Under the pieces are notes generated by a model. The model was given only the letters and a program-made list of their open reading frames with translations, was not told where the DNA came from and searched no databases. A stretch of 64,000 bases of DNA from Candidatus Lernaella stagnicola. Lineage in GTDB: Bacteria > Lernaellota > Lernaellaia > Lernaellales > Lernaellaceae. The stretch covers positions 98,734 to 162,733 of the forward strand of contig JAVCCK010000015.1 in NCBI GenBank assembly GCA_030765525.1, given 5' to 3'. This document shows positions 28,458 to 37,625 of the stretch, piece by piece; position 1 is the first letter of the stretch, and each line of letters begins with the position of its first letter. Position numbers and translations under genes: made by a program.

Positions 28458-29288
28458 ATGGGTCATATTCATATCATTCGTGATTTCTATTCACACCCGG
28501 AGGGCATCACGCGGACCGTGCGCGTGTTTACGCCCACCGCGTACGACCAACAGAACGACGCGCGTTATCCCGTGCTTTATATGTTCGACGGGCAAAACGT
28601 CTTCAACCATCCGGAGTCGGCCCTCTACCATACGTGGTGTGCCAACACCGCCATGGAAGACCTGGCCGGCCGCGGCGTGATCCGGCCGTGGATCATCGTG
28701 GCCGTCGACCACTCCCCGAATCGCCTGGAGGAATACTCGCTTTGGCCGGACACCGCGAAAGACACCGACGGGCGGGGCGCGCCGTTCATCGAGTTTTTGA
28801 TGGACGACCTCAAACCCTTCATCGACCGAGTCTACCGGACGGAAACCGCGCCGTGGTGGACCGCCGTGATGGGCGCAAGCATGGGCGGCTTGATGAGTTT
28901 GACGTTGGGCAAAATCCGGCCTGACGTATTCGGCCGCATCGGCGCCGTGTCGCCCACCGTGTTGTGGGCCGACGAGGAAATCTTTCGCTTGTGGGACGAG
29001 CCCACCGGTCACTGGTTGAGACTCTACGTGGACACCGGCGACTTGGAGAAGTTCTGGTTCTATGACGTGTTCCTCGACTATGTCGAAACGACGCGACGTT
29101 TTTACGAACACCTCAAGGGCATTGGCGTTGCCGACCACGAGTTGCGCTACGTGGTCGCGCCGGGACATTTCCATAACGAGGAAGCCTGGCAGGCGCGGCT
29201 TCCCGACATCATGGCGTGGCTGCTCGCCGACCCGGTCGGTTTGTACGAAGAGGAGCCCCTTGAGCTGGAACCGCCTCTATCCACCTGA
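28458..29288 (+). CDS. Esterase of the enterochelin esterase / esterase D type
   Basis: A 276-residue alpha/beta hydrolase of the putative-esterase family (IroE/Fes/EstD-like). Signatures: RTVRVFTPTAYDQQ and YPVLYMFDGQNVF at the N-terminus, nucleophile elbow GASMGGLMSL (Ser near 141), Asp in LYVDTGDLEKFW, and His in VAPGHFHNEEAW. No signal peptide, so cytoplasmic. The substrate is unknown; relatives cleave siderophore esters, thioesters or carbohydrate esters. The ATG follows GGAGGG closely. Confidence 0.85.
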   Translation: MGHIHIIRDFYSHPEGITRTVRVFTPTAYDQQNDARYPVLYMFDGQNVFNHPESALYHTWCANTAMEDLAGRGVIRPWIIVAVDHSPNRLEEYSLWPDTAKDTDGRGAPFIEFLMDDLKPFIDRVYRTETAPWWTAVMGASMGGLMSLTLGKIRPDVFGRIGAVSPTVLWADEEIFRLWDEPTGHWLRLYVDTGDLEKFWFYDVFLDYVETTRRFYEHLKGIGVADHELRYVVAPGHFHNEEAWQARLPDIMAWLLADPVGLYEEEPLELEPPLST

Positions 29289-29429
29289 TCGATTCGTTGA
29301 GTTGCGACTTTTTCGACGCACGGTTGTCACCGCCTCGGCTCAAAAAAAGAAGCACCCGGGACGCCCATTGCCTTAGCGCGCGAGAAGAAATATCTTGCGA
29401 CGATTATGAGAACTGGAGGAGCAGGGAAG

Positions 29430-30296
29430 GTGAGCACAGCAACCGTCGACCCCATTGCCGCGACCCACGCGAACTTTCAAGAGCTGTACATCGAGGCCGA
29501 GGACGGCGTCGAACTTCGCGTTTTTCATTGGGAACCGAAAGAACCTGCGTCCGACGATCCCTTCGTGTTCGTGGCCGGGTGGGTCTCGATAGTGGCGGGT
29601 TGGGCTGATTTTCTGCGCGCGATGAGCAAGAAACGCCCCGTGTTCTACGTGGAAACCCGCGAAAAGACCTCGGCTCTGATTCGCCAACGCCGATTGCGCT
29701 CGACGGATTTCGATATGCACCGCTTGGCGCGCGATTTGATGAACATTTGTGCGCGGCTCCCGGTGGAAACGGCGCGCACGGTCATCGCCGGCAGTTCCTT
29801 CGGCGCGACGGCTATTCTTGAAGCCCTCAAACACGGCGCGTTGAAAGTGCGGGGGGCGTTTTTGATTGGTCCGAACAGCGAATTCAAAGCGCCGCCGGTG
29901 TTGGGGAAGGTCGTCTACCTGCCGGCGTTTTTGTACCACGGTTTCAAGTACATTCTTTTGTGGTACCTGCGGACTTTTCGGGTGGACGTCAAAAAGGAGC
30001 CCGAGCAGATGGCGCGCTACGATCAGACGCTCCGAACGGCAAACCCGCGCCGCCTGCAACTCTCGGCGATCTCAGCGTTGAAGTACTCGGTTTGGAAGGA
30101 CCTTGAGACCATCGAGGTCCCGGTCGGCATGGCGTATGCGTCCAGCGACAAACTGCACGGCGTGGCGAATATCGAGCGCATGGTTGAGGCCATTCCGCAA
30201 GCCAGTGAGTTCTCCTGCGAATCCAATATCTACATGCATAGCGCGGGCTTGATGAATGACGTGGAAGCGTTCATCGATTCCCTGTCCGGCGACTGA
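29430..30296 (+). CDS. Alpha/beta-hydrolase fold protein
   Basis: A 288-residue hydrolase-like protein without a signal peptide. It has VELRVFHWEPKEPASDDPFV, FVAGWVSIVAGWADFLRAM in place of the usual HG oxyanion loop, a nucleophile elbow IAGSSFGATAILEAL, and MAYASSDKLHGVANIERMVE in the region of the catalytic Asp. SNIYMHSAGLMNDVEAF may carry the His. The GTG at 29430 is preceded by GGAGGAGCAGGGAAG and is preferred to the ATG at 29406, which has no SD. Substrate unknown. Confidence 0.78.
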   Translation: MSTATVDPIAATHANFQELYIEAEDGVELRVFHWEPKEPASDDPFVFVAGWVSIVAGWADFLRAMSKKRPVFYVETREKTSALIRQRRLRSTDFDMHRLARDLMNICARLPVETARTVIAGSSFGATAILEALKHGALKVRGAFLIGPNSEFKAPPVLGKVVYLPAFLYHGFKYILLWYLRTFRVDVKKEPEQMARYDQTLRTANPRRLQLSAISALKYSVWKDLETIEVPVGMAYASSDKLHGVANIERMVEAIPQASEFSCESNIYMHSAGLMNDVEAFIDSLSGD

Positions 30297-30469
30297 GGTC
30301 GGCACAACGTTACGAAACGTTAACCGAGCGGAAAAAACGTAGCGTTCCCCAAACCATCCAAATCTATACAACATCTCAATATTGGGGCATTTTTTCATAT
30401 GGCACGAACTTCGCAATCCATATTACTGAAAATTAAGAACCTTTGCGTCAAACGCAGGTGGAGAAACCG

Positions 30470-30685
30470 ATGGTCATCGACGGTTCGGCCATCAGCGCCA
30501 ATCCGGCGCTGCGCGCAATGCAATCGCGAACAGCGATCGCCCGTTACAAAGCGCAGATCTATTTGCGCGAGGATACCGTCGAACAGACCGATTCGGTCGA
30601 CTTGAGTGAAGAAGCCCGACTGCGTTTCGCCGCGACAAGCAACCAAAGCGAACTGGGAGACAACGAGGCAGCAGACTCGACGTGA
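30470..30685 (+). CDS. Small hypothetical protein, 71 residues
   Basis: Begins MVIDGSAISANPALRAMQSR after GGAG seven bases upstream. It is charged and probably partly helical, with QTDSVDLSEEARLRFAATSN near the end. The VDLSEEAR patch is loosely like the helix start of FlgM-type anti-sigma factors, but this is too short to call. A strong terminator follows 45 bases after the stop, which supports a real transcript. A longer in-frame start exists at 30443. Confidence 0.55.
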   Translation: MVIDGSAISANPALRAMQSRTAIARYKAQIYLREDTVEQTDSVDLSEEARLRFAATSNQSELGDNEAADST

Positions 30686-30730
30686 CCCTTTTCTAGCCCG
30701 GGCGTGCCGACAATGCCGACACGCCTCCCC

Positions 30731-30767
30731 CGCCGCATCACCGCTTTTGTGGTGCGGCGTTTTTTTC
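30731..30767. terminator. Terminator between convergent genes
   Basis: CGCCGCATCACC and GGTGCGGCG pair around an eight-base loop (with a three-base bulge) and run into seven T residues. It sits between the small gene ending at 30685 and the convergent epimerase gene starting at 30779. The T tract serves plus-strand transcription. Confidence 0.85.
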
Positions 30768-30778
30768 TTGGGAGTGAA

Positions 30779-31753
30779 TCAATACACGGTGTCGCCGCGG
30801 GCGACGAGCTGCTCCACGATCCAGGGGTACGTGAGTTCCAAACCTTCGCGGAGGGAAATCGTCGGTTCCCAGCCCATCACTTCCCGCAGGCGGGTGTTGT
30901 CGCTGTTACGCCCGCGCACGCCCTGGGGCTTGGAGAGGTCATGTGTTGTGTGGATTGTCTTGCCCGCGATGTCGGCGATCATGTCGATCATGCCGTTGAT
31001 GGTCACCAACTCTTCGCGCCCTAGATTCAGCGGTTCTGTGTAGTCGCTATGAATCAGGCGGTCGACGCCCTGCAGGCAGTCGTCGATGTACATGAACGAG
31101 CGTGTTTGTTCGCCGTCGCCCCACACGTCGATGGTGCCCCCATCGGGGGTGAGAGCGATTTTGCGCGCCAGAGCCGCGGGCGCTTTCTCTTTGCCGCCGT
31201 CGTAGGTGCCCAGCGGGCCGAATACGTTGTGGAAACGCACGATACGTGTTTGCAGGTCGAAGTCGTTGCGATAGTACTCGCAGAGTTTTTCGGTATAGAG
31301 CTTTTCCAGCCCGTAGCCGGGTTCAGGATCGGCGGGCCACGCGGTGTCTTCACGCAGGGCGACAACCTCGGCGTCGTTTTGCAGGTGTTGCGGGTAGACG
31401 CAGGCGGAGGACGAGAACAGGTAGCGTTTGATGTCATTTACGTGCGCGGCTTCGAGCATGTAGACGTTGATCAGCGTATTGTTGCGCGAAATGTCGGCGT
31501 GGCTGCCGGTGATGTAACCGATACCGCCCATGTCGGCGGCGAGGTTGACCACCTCATCCACGCCGCGGGTGGCGATCAGGCAAGCCGCCAGTTGGCGCAG
31601 ATCGAGCAACTTGAATTCATCAGCGTCGGATTCGCCGAATTCCGGCTTTTTGATGTCGACGCCGCGCACCCAGTAACCCTTTTTCTTAAGGTATGAAACC
31701 AAGTTGTGGCCGATAAAACCGCCCGCTCCCGTAACCAATACCTTCGTGGTCAT
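30779..31753 (-). CDS. GDP-mannose 3,5-epimerase-like NAD-dependent sugar epimerase
   Basis: A 324-residue extended short-chain dehydrogenase. NAD-binding TGAGGFIGHN is at 8-17, SSSACVYP at 114-121, and the catalytic pair Tyr147/Lys151 is in YGLEK. It carries stretches I recognise from plant GDP-D-mannose 3',5'-epimerase: NLAADMGGIGYI, EKAPAALARK, WGDGEQTRSFMYIDD, and GVRGRNSDNTRLREVMGWEP. That enzyme makes GDP-L-galactose or GDP-L-gulose; in bacteria relatives serve envelope polysaccharide synthesis. GAGGTG precedes the start. No other nucleotide-sugar gene is adjacent. Confidence 0.87.
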   Translation of the reverse strand: MTTKVLVTGAGGFIGHNLVSYLKKKGYWVRGVDIKKPEFGESDADEFKLLDLRQLAACLIATRGVDEVVNLAADMGGIGYITGSHADISRNNTLINVYMLEAAHVNDIKRYLFSSSACVYPQHLQNDAEVVALREDTAWPADPEPGYGLEKLYTEKLCEYYRNDFDLQTRIVRFHNVFGPLGTYDGGKEKAPAALARKIALTPDGGTIDVWGDGEQTRSFMYIDDCLQGVDRLIHSDYTEPLNLGREELVTINGMIDMIADIAGKTIHTTHDLSKPQGVRGRNSDNTRLREVMGWEPTISLREGLELTYPWIVEQLVARGDTVY

Positions 31754-31831
31754 GTCTCACCTCATGAAGTCTTCAGGGATGGACTTAGAATAATCCCCTT
31801 GGGCGCAAGAGAAAAGCCTCGATTACGAAGT

Positions 31832-34429
31832 TCAGGATTTCTTCGGTTGATACCAGGTTGAAATCATCTTCCACACGGCGTCGTGCGAGATGGGTTTGCT
31901 GACGTAGCCGTCCATGCCGGCCGCCAGGCATTTCTCTTCGGCGCCCTCAAGCGCGTGAGCGGTCATTGCGACAATCGGCGTGTGACGGTTGGTTTCGCGG
32001 TCGCGTCGACGTATTTCGGCGGTGGCTTCGAAGCCGTCCATCACGGGCATGCGGGCGTCCATGAAAACGATGTCGTAACGGTCTTTTTCCAAGGCCTCGA
32101 CCGCTTCCTGACCATTTTCGACGACGGTGACATCGCAGCCGTAGATTTCGAGAATTTTTCTGGCGACGATCTGATTGACCGGATCGTCTTCGGCCAACAG
32201 TACCCGCGCCGGCAGGGTTTTCTCGCTGTCATCCGGGGTAACAGGTTCCTCGCGCGGGACCTTTTCTTCGGCGGCAAACGGCAGGGGAAGCTCGAAGGAG
32301 AAGACAGATCCCACGCCGTATTCGCTTTCCGCTTGTAGGGTGCCGCCCATCAATTCGAGCAACTGTTTGCTGATGGAAAGGCCGAGCCCCGTGCCGCTGT
32401 AGTTGAAAGCGGATTTTTCTTCGACGCGAACGAATTTCTCGAAGATATCGCTTAGGTGTCTTTTCGCGATACCGATTCCGGTATCGGCGACTGCAACGCG
32501 AAACATTCCCTGCGTGTCGTTTTGCCGCTCGCAATCGACCGTGATGGTTACTTCGCCTTCGTGCGTGAATTTGACCGCGTTGCCGACTAAATTCATGAGA
32601 ACCTGCCGCAGGCGGCCGGCATCGCCGACGACCCATCGAGGCAGATCCGGGGGGTATTCGACGGTCAATTCGAGGCCTTTTTCCTTCGCCTCGGAGAGCA
32701 ACAGTTGCACTACGTCGTCCACGGTCGTGAAAAGGTCGAACTCGGAGAACTCAAGCATCAACTTGCCGGCCGAAATCCGGGAGAAATCGAGAATGTCATT
32801 AATGACCTTGAGCAACGACTCGCCGGACACGTCGGCCAAGCGCGCGAATTCGGCTTGCGTCTCGGTCAGTGACGTTCCCATCAACAGACGGATCATGCCG
32901 AGCACCCCGTTAAGCGGTGTGCGAATCTCGTGACTCATGTTGGCCAAAAAGTCCGCTTTGGCGTGGGCGGCCTTTTCAGCGGCTTCCTTTGCGGTCCGCA
33001 ATTCATCTTCGCCCTGCTTACGGCCGGTGATGTCGCGCATCACGGCCAGAAGGCGGTCGACTCCGTCGATATTGCAGCGCCGCAAGCTGGTTTCGACCCA
33101 ACGTTGCTCGCCGTCTCCACGCCGGGCGAGCCACTGAAAGAGTTGCGGTTCTCCGGCGGCGGCACGGTGGAATGCGGCTTCGATTTCCTCGGAGCCGTAC
33201 GGAGCATTGCTTTTGCTCAGCGCGCCGAAACGCATGTCGCGAGCTTCGGCATTAGTGTACCCGAATTGCTCGGCCATCTTCTCATTGGCGTCGACAATGA
33301 CGCCGGTTTCGATATCAAGCACAACGATGACATCGTAAGCCGAGTCGAAAATCGATTTGTATGTCACGGCGGATTGCTCGACGACCTTTCGCCGTTCGGT
33401 CTCCATTTGCCGCGCGCGCTTACGGTTGATCACCGCCAACGAACCGAACACGAACGGTAGAATCACGCCCGCAATGACCAACAAGACCGCCCACGAGGGA
33501 TACCACTTGGTGGTATCGCGTAGGTGGAGTAGTCGCCAGGCGCCGCTTTCGTCATTGAGCATAAGGGGGACTTCGGCGGCGGCATGTCGTCGGCCGTCGA
33601 GACGTGTGAAGGGAAAGTGTAGGTTGAAGGGCAGGGGGCGCGGCTTCCGGTCGAGGAACGCCGCGCCGAATTGTCCGTGCGATTTAATGATTTCCGCGGT
33701 GAGTGAATCGAGTGGATAAGCCGCTCCAAAAAGCCATTCTTGACGGTTACTCGAAAAAACAATGCCGTCTGGGGAGATCAACGAGACCGGCTCCTCGAAT
33801 TGCTTGAGGAAGCTGTCGAGATCATACAAACCCATTTTGGACACGACGACGCCGATGATCTCTTCCTGATCGTTGGAGGCTCGATCATTCCGATAGACCG
33901 GGGAGGAATAATATAGGCCCCGGAGATGCGTGGTCACGCCGAAGCCGGGGTAGACAACATCCTTTCCGTTGAGCGCTTCCCGGAAATAGGGCCGAAAGGA
34001 ATAATTGTTGCCGGATAGGGTTTGGTCGTCGTCGTAGGGCGTGCAGGAAACGACCGTGCCGGCGGCGTTCATTACATAGACGATGGAAAGGCTGTAGTGA
34101 TTGCGAATCCCGATCAGCGAGCTAAGGAGATGGGGGTCATCAACCGGCAATTGACCGAGCGCGGCCGCTTTGATGCGTAAGTTGCCCAAGCCCAAGGCGC
34201 GCGTGGCGCCGCGGATCTCGTTGAACACGGTGTGGCGATCGATTGCGTTGGCCACCAACTTCGTGTCGGTTTCAAATTTGGCTTCGTGGTGAGAAGTTAA
34301 ACCGGCGTACAAAACCGTCAGCGCCGCAGCCACCGCCGCGAGCCCTAGGGAGACCGCCGTCACGACGAACCGATACCAAGTCCGTCGCAACAGTCGCACC
34401 GCTTTCGATCTTCCTGGATAGGCGACCAT
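31832..34429 (-). CDS. Hybrid sensor histidine kinase with dCache-like sensor, PAS and receiver domains
   Basis: An 865-residue membrane kinase. It has a first membrane helix (about 20-44), an extracytoplasmic double-Cache-like sensor (about 45-305), a second helix (WAVLLVIAGVILPFVFGSLA) and a PAS domain (about 350-470). The HisKA phosphoacceptor is in FLANMSHEIRTPLNGV. The HATPase domain has the N box NLVGNAVKFTHEG, G1 VADTGIGIAK and G2 GTGLGLSISKQL. A C-terminal receiver has RVLLAEDDPVNQ, the phosphoacceptor Asp in VFMDARMPVMDG, and a conserved Lys in YVSKPIS. The sensed ligand is unknown and no partner regulator is adjacent. Confidence 0.94.
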   Translation of the reverse strand: MVAYPGRSKAVRLLRRTWYRFVVTAVSLGLAAVAAALTVLYAGLTSHHEAKFETDTKLVANAIDRHTVFNEIRGATRALGLGNLRIKAAALGQLPVDDPHLLSSLIGIRNHYSLSIVYVMNAAGTVVSCTPYDDDQTLSGNNYSFRPYFREALNGKDVVYPGFGVTTHLRGLYYSSPVYRNDRASNDQEEIIGVVVSKMGLYDLDSFLKQFEEPVSLISPDGIVFSSNRQEWLFGAAYPLDSLTAEIIKSHGQFGAAFLDRKPRPLPFNLHFPFTRLDGRRHAAAEVPLMLNDESGAWRLLHLRDTTKWYPSWAVLLVIAGVILPFVFGSLAVINRKRARQMETERRKVVEQSAVTYKSIFDSAYDVIVVLDIETGVIVDANEKMAEQFGYTNAEARDMRFGALSKSNAPYGSEEIEAAFHRAAAGEPQLFQWLARRGDGEQRWVETSLRRCNIDGVDRLLAVMRDITGRKQGEDELRTAKEAAEKAAHAKADFLANMSHEIRTPLNGVLGMIRLLMGTSLTETQAEFARLADVSGESLLKVINDILDFSRISAGKLMLEFSEFDLFTTVDDVVQLLLSEAKEKGLELTVEYPPDLPRWVVGDAGRLRQVLMNLVGNAVKFTHEGEVTITVDCERQNDTQGMFRVAVADTGIGIAKRHLSDIFEKFVRVEEKSAFNYSGTGLGLSISKQLLELMGGTLQAESEYGVGSVFSFELPLPFAAEEKVPREEPVTPDDSEKTLPARVLLAEDDPVNQIVARKILEIYGCDVTVVENGQEAVEALEKDRYDIVFMDARMPVMDGFEATAEIRRRDRETNRHTPIVAMTAHALEGAEEKCLAAGMDGYVSKPISHDAVWKMISTWYQPKKS

Positions 34430-34590
34430 ACCGATTCAGTTCCTACGTTCTTATTGTCTTTATACGCATAAGGCTACGGACTCGGCAAGCACCTCGCCGG
34501 TATAATCGGGAGCAAGGCGCGGAGAACTTTTTCGAAGGCCGTCGATTGGTGTATGATCCCGTCAATCATTTCATTAACCAGGAGCATCTC

Positions 34591-35202
34591 ATGGCCGACG
34601 AGTCTTGCCGCGTGTATTGTTCCGGTCCGCTGTTCAACGATGCCGAGCGCCGGGAAATGCAGCAGATCGCCGACGCCCTGGAAGAGGCTGGTTTCGAAAC
34701 GTTTCTGCCGCATCGCGATGGGTTTGAATTCTCTCCGCTGCTGCCGATGCTGATGGGGCGCGGTTTGGATAACGCTCGGGCGCACGCATGTTGGGATCAG
34801 GCCATTTTCGCGCTGGACGCTTACCAGGTTTTGCAGGGTTGCGACGCCGTCGTGGTGAATCTCAACGGCCGGGTTCCCGACGAGGGTGCGGTGGCCGAGG
34901 CGGCGATGGCCTGGGCGCGCGGCAGGCCGGTTGTGGCGTTCAAAGATGATCTTCGCTCGCTGGTTTCCGGCAAGGACAACGCGATGGTCGTGGGTTTGGC
35001 CGATTTCAAGGTGTATAGCGGATTGCGTAACGTGGTGGCACAACTCCAGACGATTCGGGAGAGCGGCGAGAAGGGGCCACACTACGACGACGAGCCGGCG
35101 GCCGTATCGCTCGGTCGGCGCCTGTGGGAAGCCAAGTGCGGCGACGAGGGCTGGGACGGCGTGGCCGATATCTTGGTCGAGCACTTCGCTAATTGCGACT
35201 GA
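34591..35202 (+). CDS. Nucleoside 2-deoxyribosyltransferase-like protein
   Basis: A 203-residue protein of the nucleoside 2-deoxyribosyltransferase fold: RVYCSGPLFNDAERREMQQI at the N-terminus and LNGRVPDEGAVAEAAMAWAR carrying the conserved GxxPDxGxxxE catalytic-Glu motif, then GRPVVAFKDD. Members transfer or hydrolyse deoxyribosyl groups on nucleosides or nucleotides. The start at 34591 (MADESCRVYC) has AGGAG seven bases upstream; the frame is open further upstream but overlaps the divergent kinase gene without coding character. Confidence 0.83.
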   Translation: MADESCRVYCSGPLFNDAERREMQQIADALEEAGFETFLPHRDGFEFSPLLPMLMGRGLDNARAHACWDQAIFALDAYQVLQGCDAVVVNLNGRVPDEGAVAEAAMAWARGRPVVAFKDDLRSLVSGKDNAMVVGLADFKVYSGLRNVVAQLQTIRESGEKGPHYDDEPAAVSLGRRLWEAKCGDEGWDGVADILVEHFANCD

Positions 35203-35276
35203 GAAGAAACTTTTCAAGCAGTTGGAAGCCGGGTATAAAAGTCCAAGAAGAAGGCACCCTGGAAAGGAACCACGCC

Positions 35277-37133
35277 ATGAAACAGTTTTGGATACTGAGT
35301 TTGCTCTGCTTGATCGCACTTGGCGCGACTCTCATTTTAACCGCCGGTTGCGACGACGACGATGACGACGACAGCGGCAACGCAGCGACGCCTTGCGAAA
35401 CCTTCTGTAAGCGGGTTTCCGGCTGCGGCCTTGCCGGGCAGATCGACGTGTCGGATATGAATGAATGCCTGCAATACTGCGCCACGGCCGACAAAGAACT
35501 GGTCGGCTGTGTTGTCGAAGCCGAAAATTGCGAAGCAGTCGACGTTTGCTACGAAGAAGAACCGGTCGGTGATGACGACGATGACGATGACAACGACGAC
35601 GACACGTCGCCTCCGCCGTTTGTTTTTAGTTGTGAAGACCTGGGCCTGCCGGTGCGCGAGTTTCTTGACGCCGAACCCGATAGTTCGCTTTATGCGTCGG
35701 CGGCGGATTTCACCGTCGAGACGCTGGATGGCGAATGGAGTTTCGCGGAGAACTTTACCGGCTGCGAATCCTATTTGATTATTCAGGACAAACCGGCGCA
35801 AAACCTCGGCTGGTCGGTGGGCATCTGGGAGCGCGACGCGGAAGCCTTTTTGAGCATGCTTCCGGACAACGCGCAGGTGCTTTTTGTCTCCACTTCCTTC
35901 GATGAAAGCTACCGCCGTCAGTCGTTGAAGGATTTGCGCGAACAGATCGACGCTTATATCGAGGATCTGCCGCCGGAAGAGCAAGCCAAATGGCCGCGGC
36001 GCATTCACTACGTCACCGACGCCGCTCGGGAGATGCCGCATTGGTTGGGTGAAATCTTCACGAGTCCGCGGTGGGGCGCGGGTATCGACCGCCTCCAGCG
36101 TATTCGTTACATCGGCAGTTACGCCGATTACACGCGGTACGACGCCTCGCACGGGTGGTTCGCGCCGAACCTGAAAATGGCCGCGAACGAACCCGTCTAC
36201 TACAACTTTGAAGCCGAGCGCGAAACCTATCTGGAGAGCGTCGATGCGACGGTGATACCGCTCTTCACCGGCGAGGTCCTTTCCGATCCCGGTTGGGCGG
36301 GACTGCGCGGTGCGGCGACGGTTACGCTGCCGGACGAGACGGCCATGGCGGCTTTCGACACGTTGGAACTGGACCTTTATCTTGGTTGCGACGGCGAGGG
36401 CGAGTACCAAACCTGCCCCGACTGGGATTACCTCGTCGAGCTTTACTTGTGCGACGTGGACGAAACAGAGCGTTGCTCGATCGAAATCGGCCGGTGGATC
36501 ACGACCTACCACCGCGAAGGTCGCTGGGTACACGACATCAGCGGCGTCCTGCCGTTGCTTAGCGCCGGGGGAGAGTTCCGCTTCGAGTTCTACACGCAGC
36601 AGCCCTATGAGGTCGAGTTGAATCTGCGGCTTTCGAGCCAGGCGAGGGCGGAGAGACCCGTCGAGTCCCATTTCTTGTTTTCGGGCGGCGCGTTCGGTCC
36701 GGACTACAACAGCAATTTCGAACCGGTCGTGCTCGACGTGGACGGCGATGTGACGCGGGTCGAACTCGCTACGGTCATTACGGGACACGGCGGCGCGGAA
36801 CCCGGCAACTGCGCGGAGTTCTGCAACACGACACATCACTTCTCGATCAACGGCGATGAGGTCGTCCGCGAGTTTCCGGAAGCCGGTAACAGTCGCGACT
36901 GCATGGACAAAGTCGTGGAGGGGACAGTGCCCAACCAGTACGGCACGTGGTGGTACGGCCGTAGCGGTTGGTGCCCGGGCAAGGAAGTGCCGATGGTGCG
37001 CACGGATATCACCGAGTTCGTCGATCTGGGCGCGGAGAACACCATCGAATACTGGGGGCTCTACCTAGGCGACGCGTATCCGTCTTCGGGCGCGAGCATC
37101 TCCTTGAAATCGTGGGTGGTGTTGTACAAGTAA
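35277..37133 (+). CDS. Asp-linker lipoprotein with PNGase F-like C-terminal domain
   Basis: A 618-residue lipoprotein. The lipobox LTAGC is followed at once by seven Asp. Next come a Cys-rich module with CETFCKRVSGCG and eight or more Cys, a second Asp linker (GDDDDDDDNDDD) and TSPPP. Residues about 120-300 look like a thioredoxin/redoxin-type domain (ADFTVETLDGEWSFAENFTG) without a clear CxxC. The C-terminal 300 residues match the two beta domains of peptide-N-glycosidase F (ITGHGGAEPGNCAEFCNTTH, HFSINGDEVVREFPE, YGTWWYGRSGWCPGKEV). Such enzymes remove N-glycans from Asn; catalytic residues could not be mapped. The start follows GGAAAGGAACC. Confidence 0.84.
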   Translation: MKQFWILSLLCLIALGATLILTAGCDDDDDDDSGNAATPCETFCKRVSGCGLAGQIDVSDMNECLQYCATADKELVGCVVEAENCEAVDVCYEEEPVGDDDDDDDNDDDTSPPPFVFSCEDLGLPVREFLDAEPDSSLYASAADFTVETLDGEWSFAENFTGCESYLIIQDKPAQNLGWSVGIWERDAEAFLSMLPDNAQVLFVSTSFDESYRRQSLKDLREQIDAYIEDLPPEEQAKWPRRIHYVTDAAREMPHWLGEIFTSPRWGAGIDRLQRIRYIGSYADYTRYDASHGWFAPNLKMAANEPVYYNFEAERETYLESVDATVIPLFTGEVLSDPGWAGLRGAATVTLPDETAMAAFDTLELDLYLGCDGEGEYQTCPDWDYLVELYLCDVDETERCSIEIGRWITTYHREGRWVHDISGVLPLLSAGGEFRFEFYTQQPYEVELNLRLSSQARAERPVESHFLFSGGAFGPDYNSNFEPVVLDVDGDVTRVELATVITGHGGAEPGNCAEFCNTTHHFSINGDEVVREFPEAGNSRDCMDKVVEGTVPNQYGTWWYGRSGWCPGKEVPMVRTDITEFVDLGAENTIEYWGLYLGDAYPSSGASISLKSWVVLYK

Positions 37134-37166
37134 AGACCGCGCGGTTGAATCGCGCAGCGGCTCGTC

Positions 37167-37505
37167 TCAGGGTACTTCGGTATACCAGCGATCACCGCGT
37201 TCGTGCCGGACGTTGAACACGTAGTCGTCGCTTTGCGCGAGGATCCACAAAAACGTCAGCCCCGGCGTATCAAGCAGGTTCTTGTCGACGGTGAGCAGTT
37301 GGTTGATGTTGGTCGCGTATCCTTCGTGTAACTCTCGATACGCCCCCTGGCACGTCCGGAAGTTCTTCGCCATGCTTTCTGCGGTGCTGTTGTAGGCCAG
37401 GGTACGTTGGCCCACGTAATTGGGAATGGCGATGGTCGTGAGAATGCTGATAATCGAGATCACGATCAGTAGTTCCACCAAGCTGAATCCGGCGTTCCGT
37501 TTCAT
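37167..37505 (-). CDS. Type IV pilin-like / pseudopilin
   Basis: A 112-residue protein with a class III signal: MKRNAG/FSLVELLIVISIISI, cleaved after Gly with Phe+1 and Glu+5, then a hydrophobic N-terminal helix and a short globular part (NFRTCQGAYRELHEGYATNI). It would be processed by a prepilin peptidase and assembled by a type IV pilus or type II secretion machine; no such machine is encoded in this window. The start at 37505 has GAGG five bases upstream. Confidence 0.88.
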   Translation of the reverse strand: MKRNAGFSLVELLIVISIISILTTIAIPNYVGQRTLAYNSTAESMAKNFRTCQGAYRELHEGYATNINQLLTVDKNLLDTPGLTFLWILAQSDDYVFNVRHERGDRWYTEVP

Positions 37506-37584
37506 GGTCACCTCACCCGACGTACAGGACGATCCTGTTAGTTATTATGACATAGAATTCCCAACCAACTCCTCGTGAGTGGCG

Positions 37585-37625
37585 GACAATTTTTGTCAAA
37601 ACGCGCAAATTTGACAAAAATTGTC
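37585..37625. repeat. Perfect 16-bp inverted repeat upstream of the pilin gene
   Basis: GACAATTTTTGTCAAA (37585-37600) and its exact reverse complement (37610-37625) flank a 9-base spacer. Each arm contains TTGACA or its complement. The repeat lies 80 bases upstream of the pilin start and overlaps the TGA stop of the preceding minus-strand gene. No T tract follows on either strand, so an operator or promoter element is more likely than a terminator. Confidence 0.75.

Noticed and set aside
35337-36839. A 500-codon open frame opposite the PNGase F-like gene
   Set aside because: It is antisense to a gene with lipobox and family motifs, and its acidic-linker antisense gives only low-complexity Val/Ile text.
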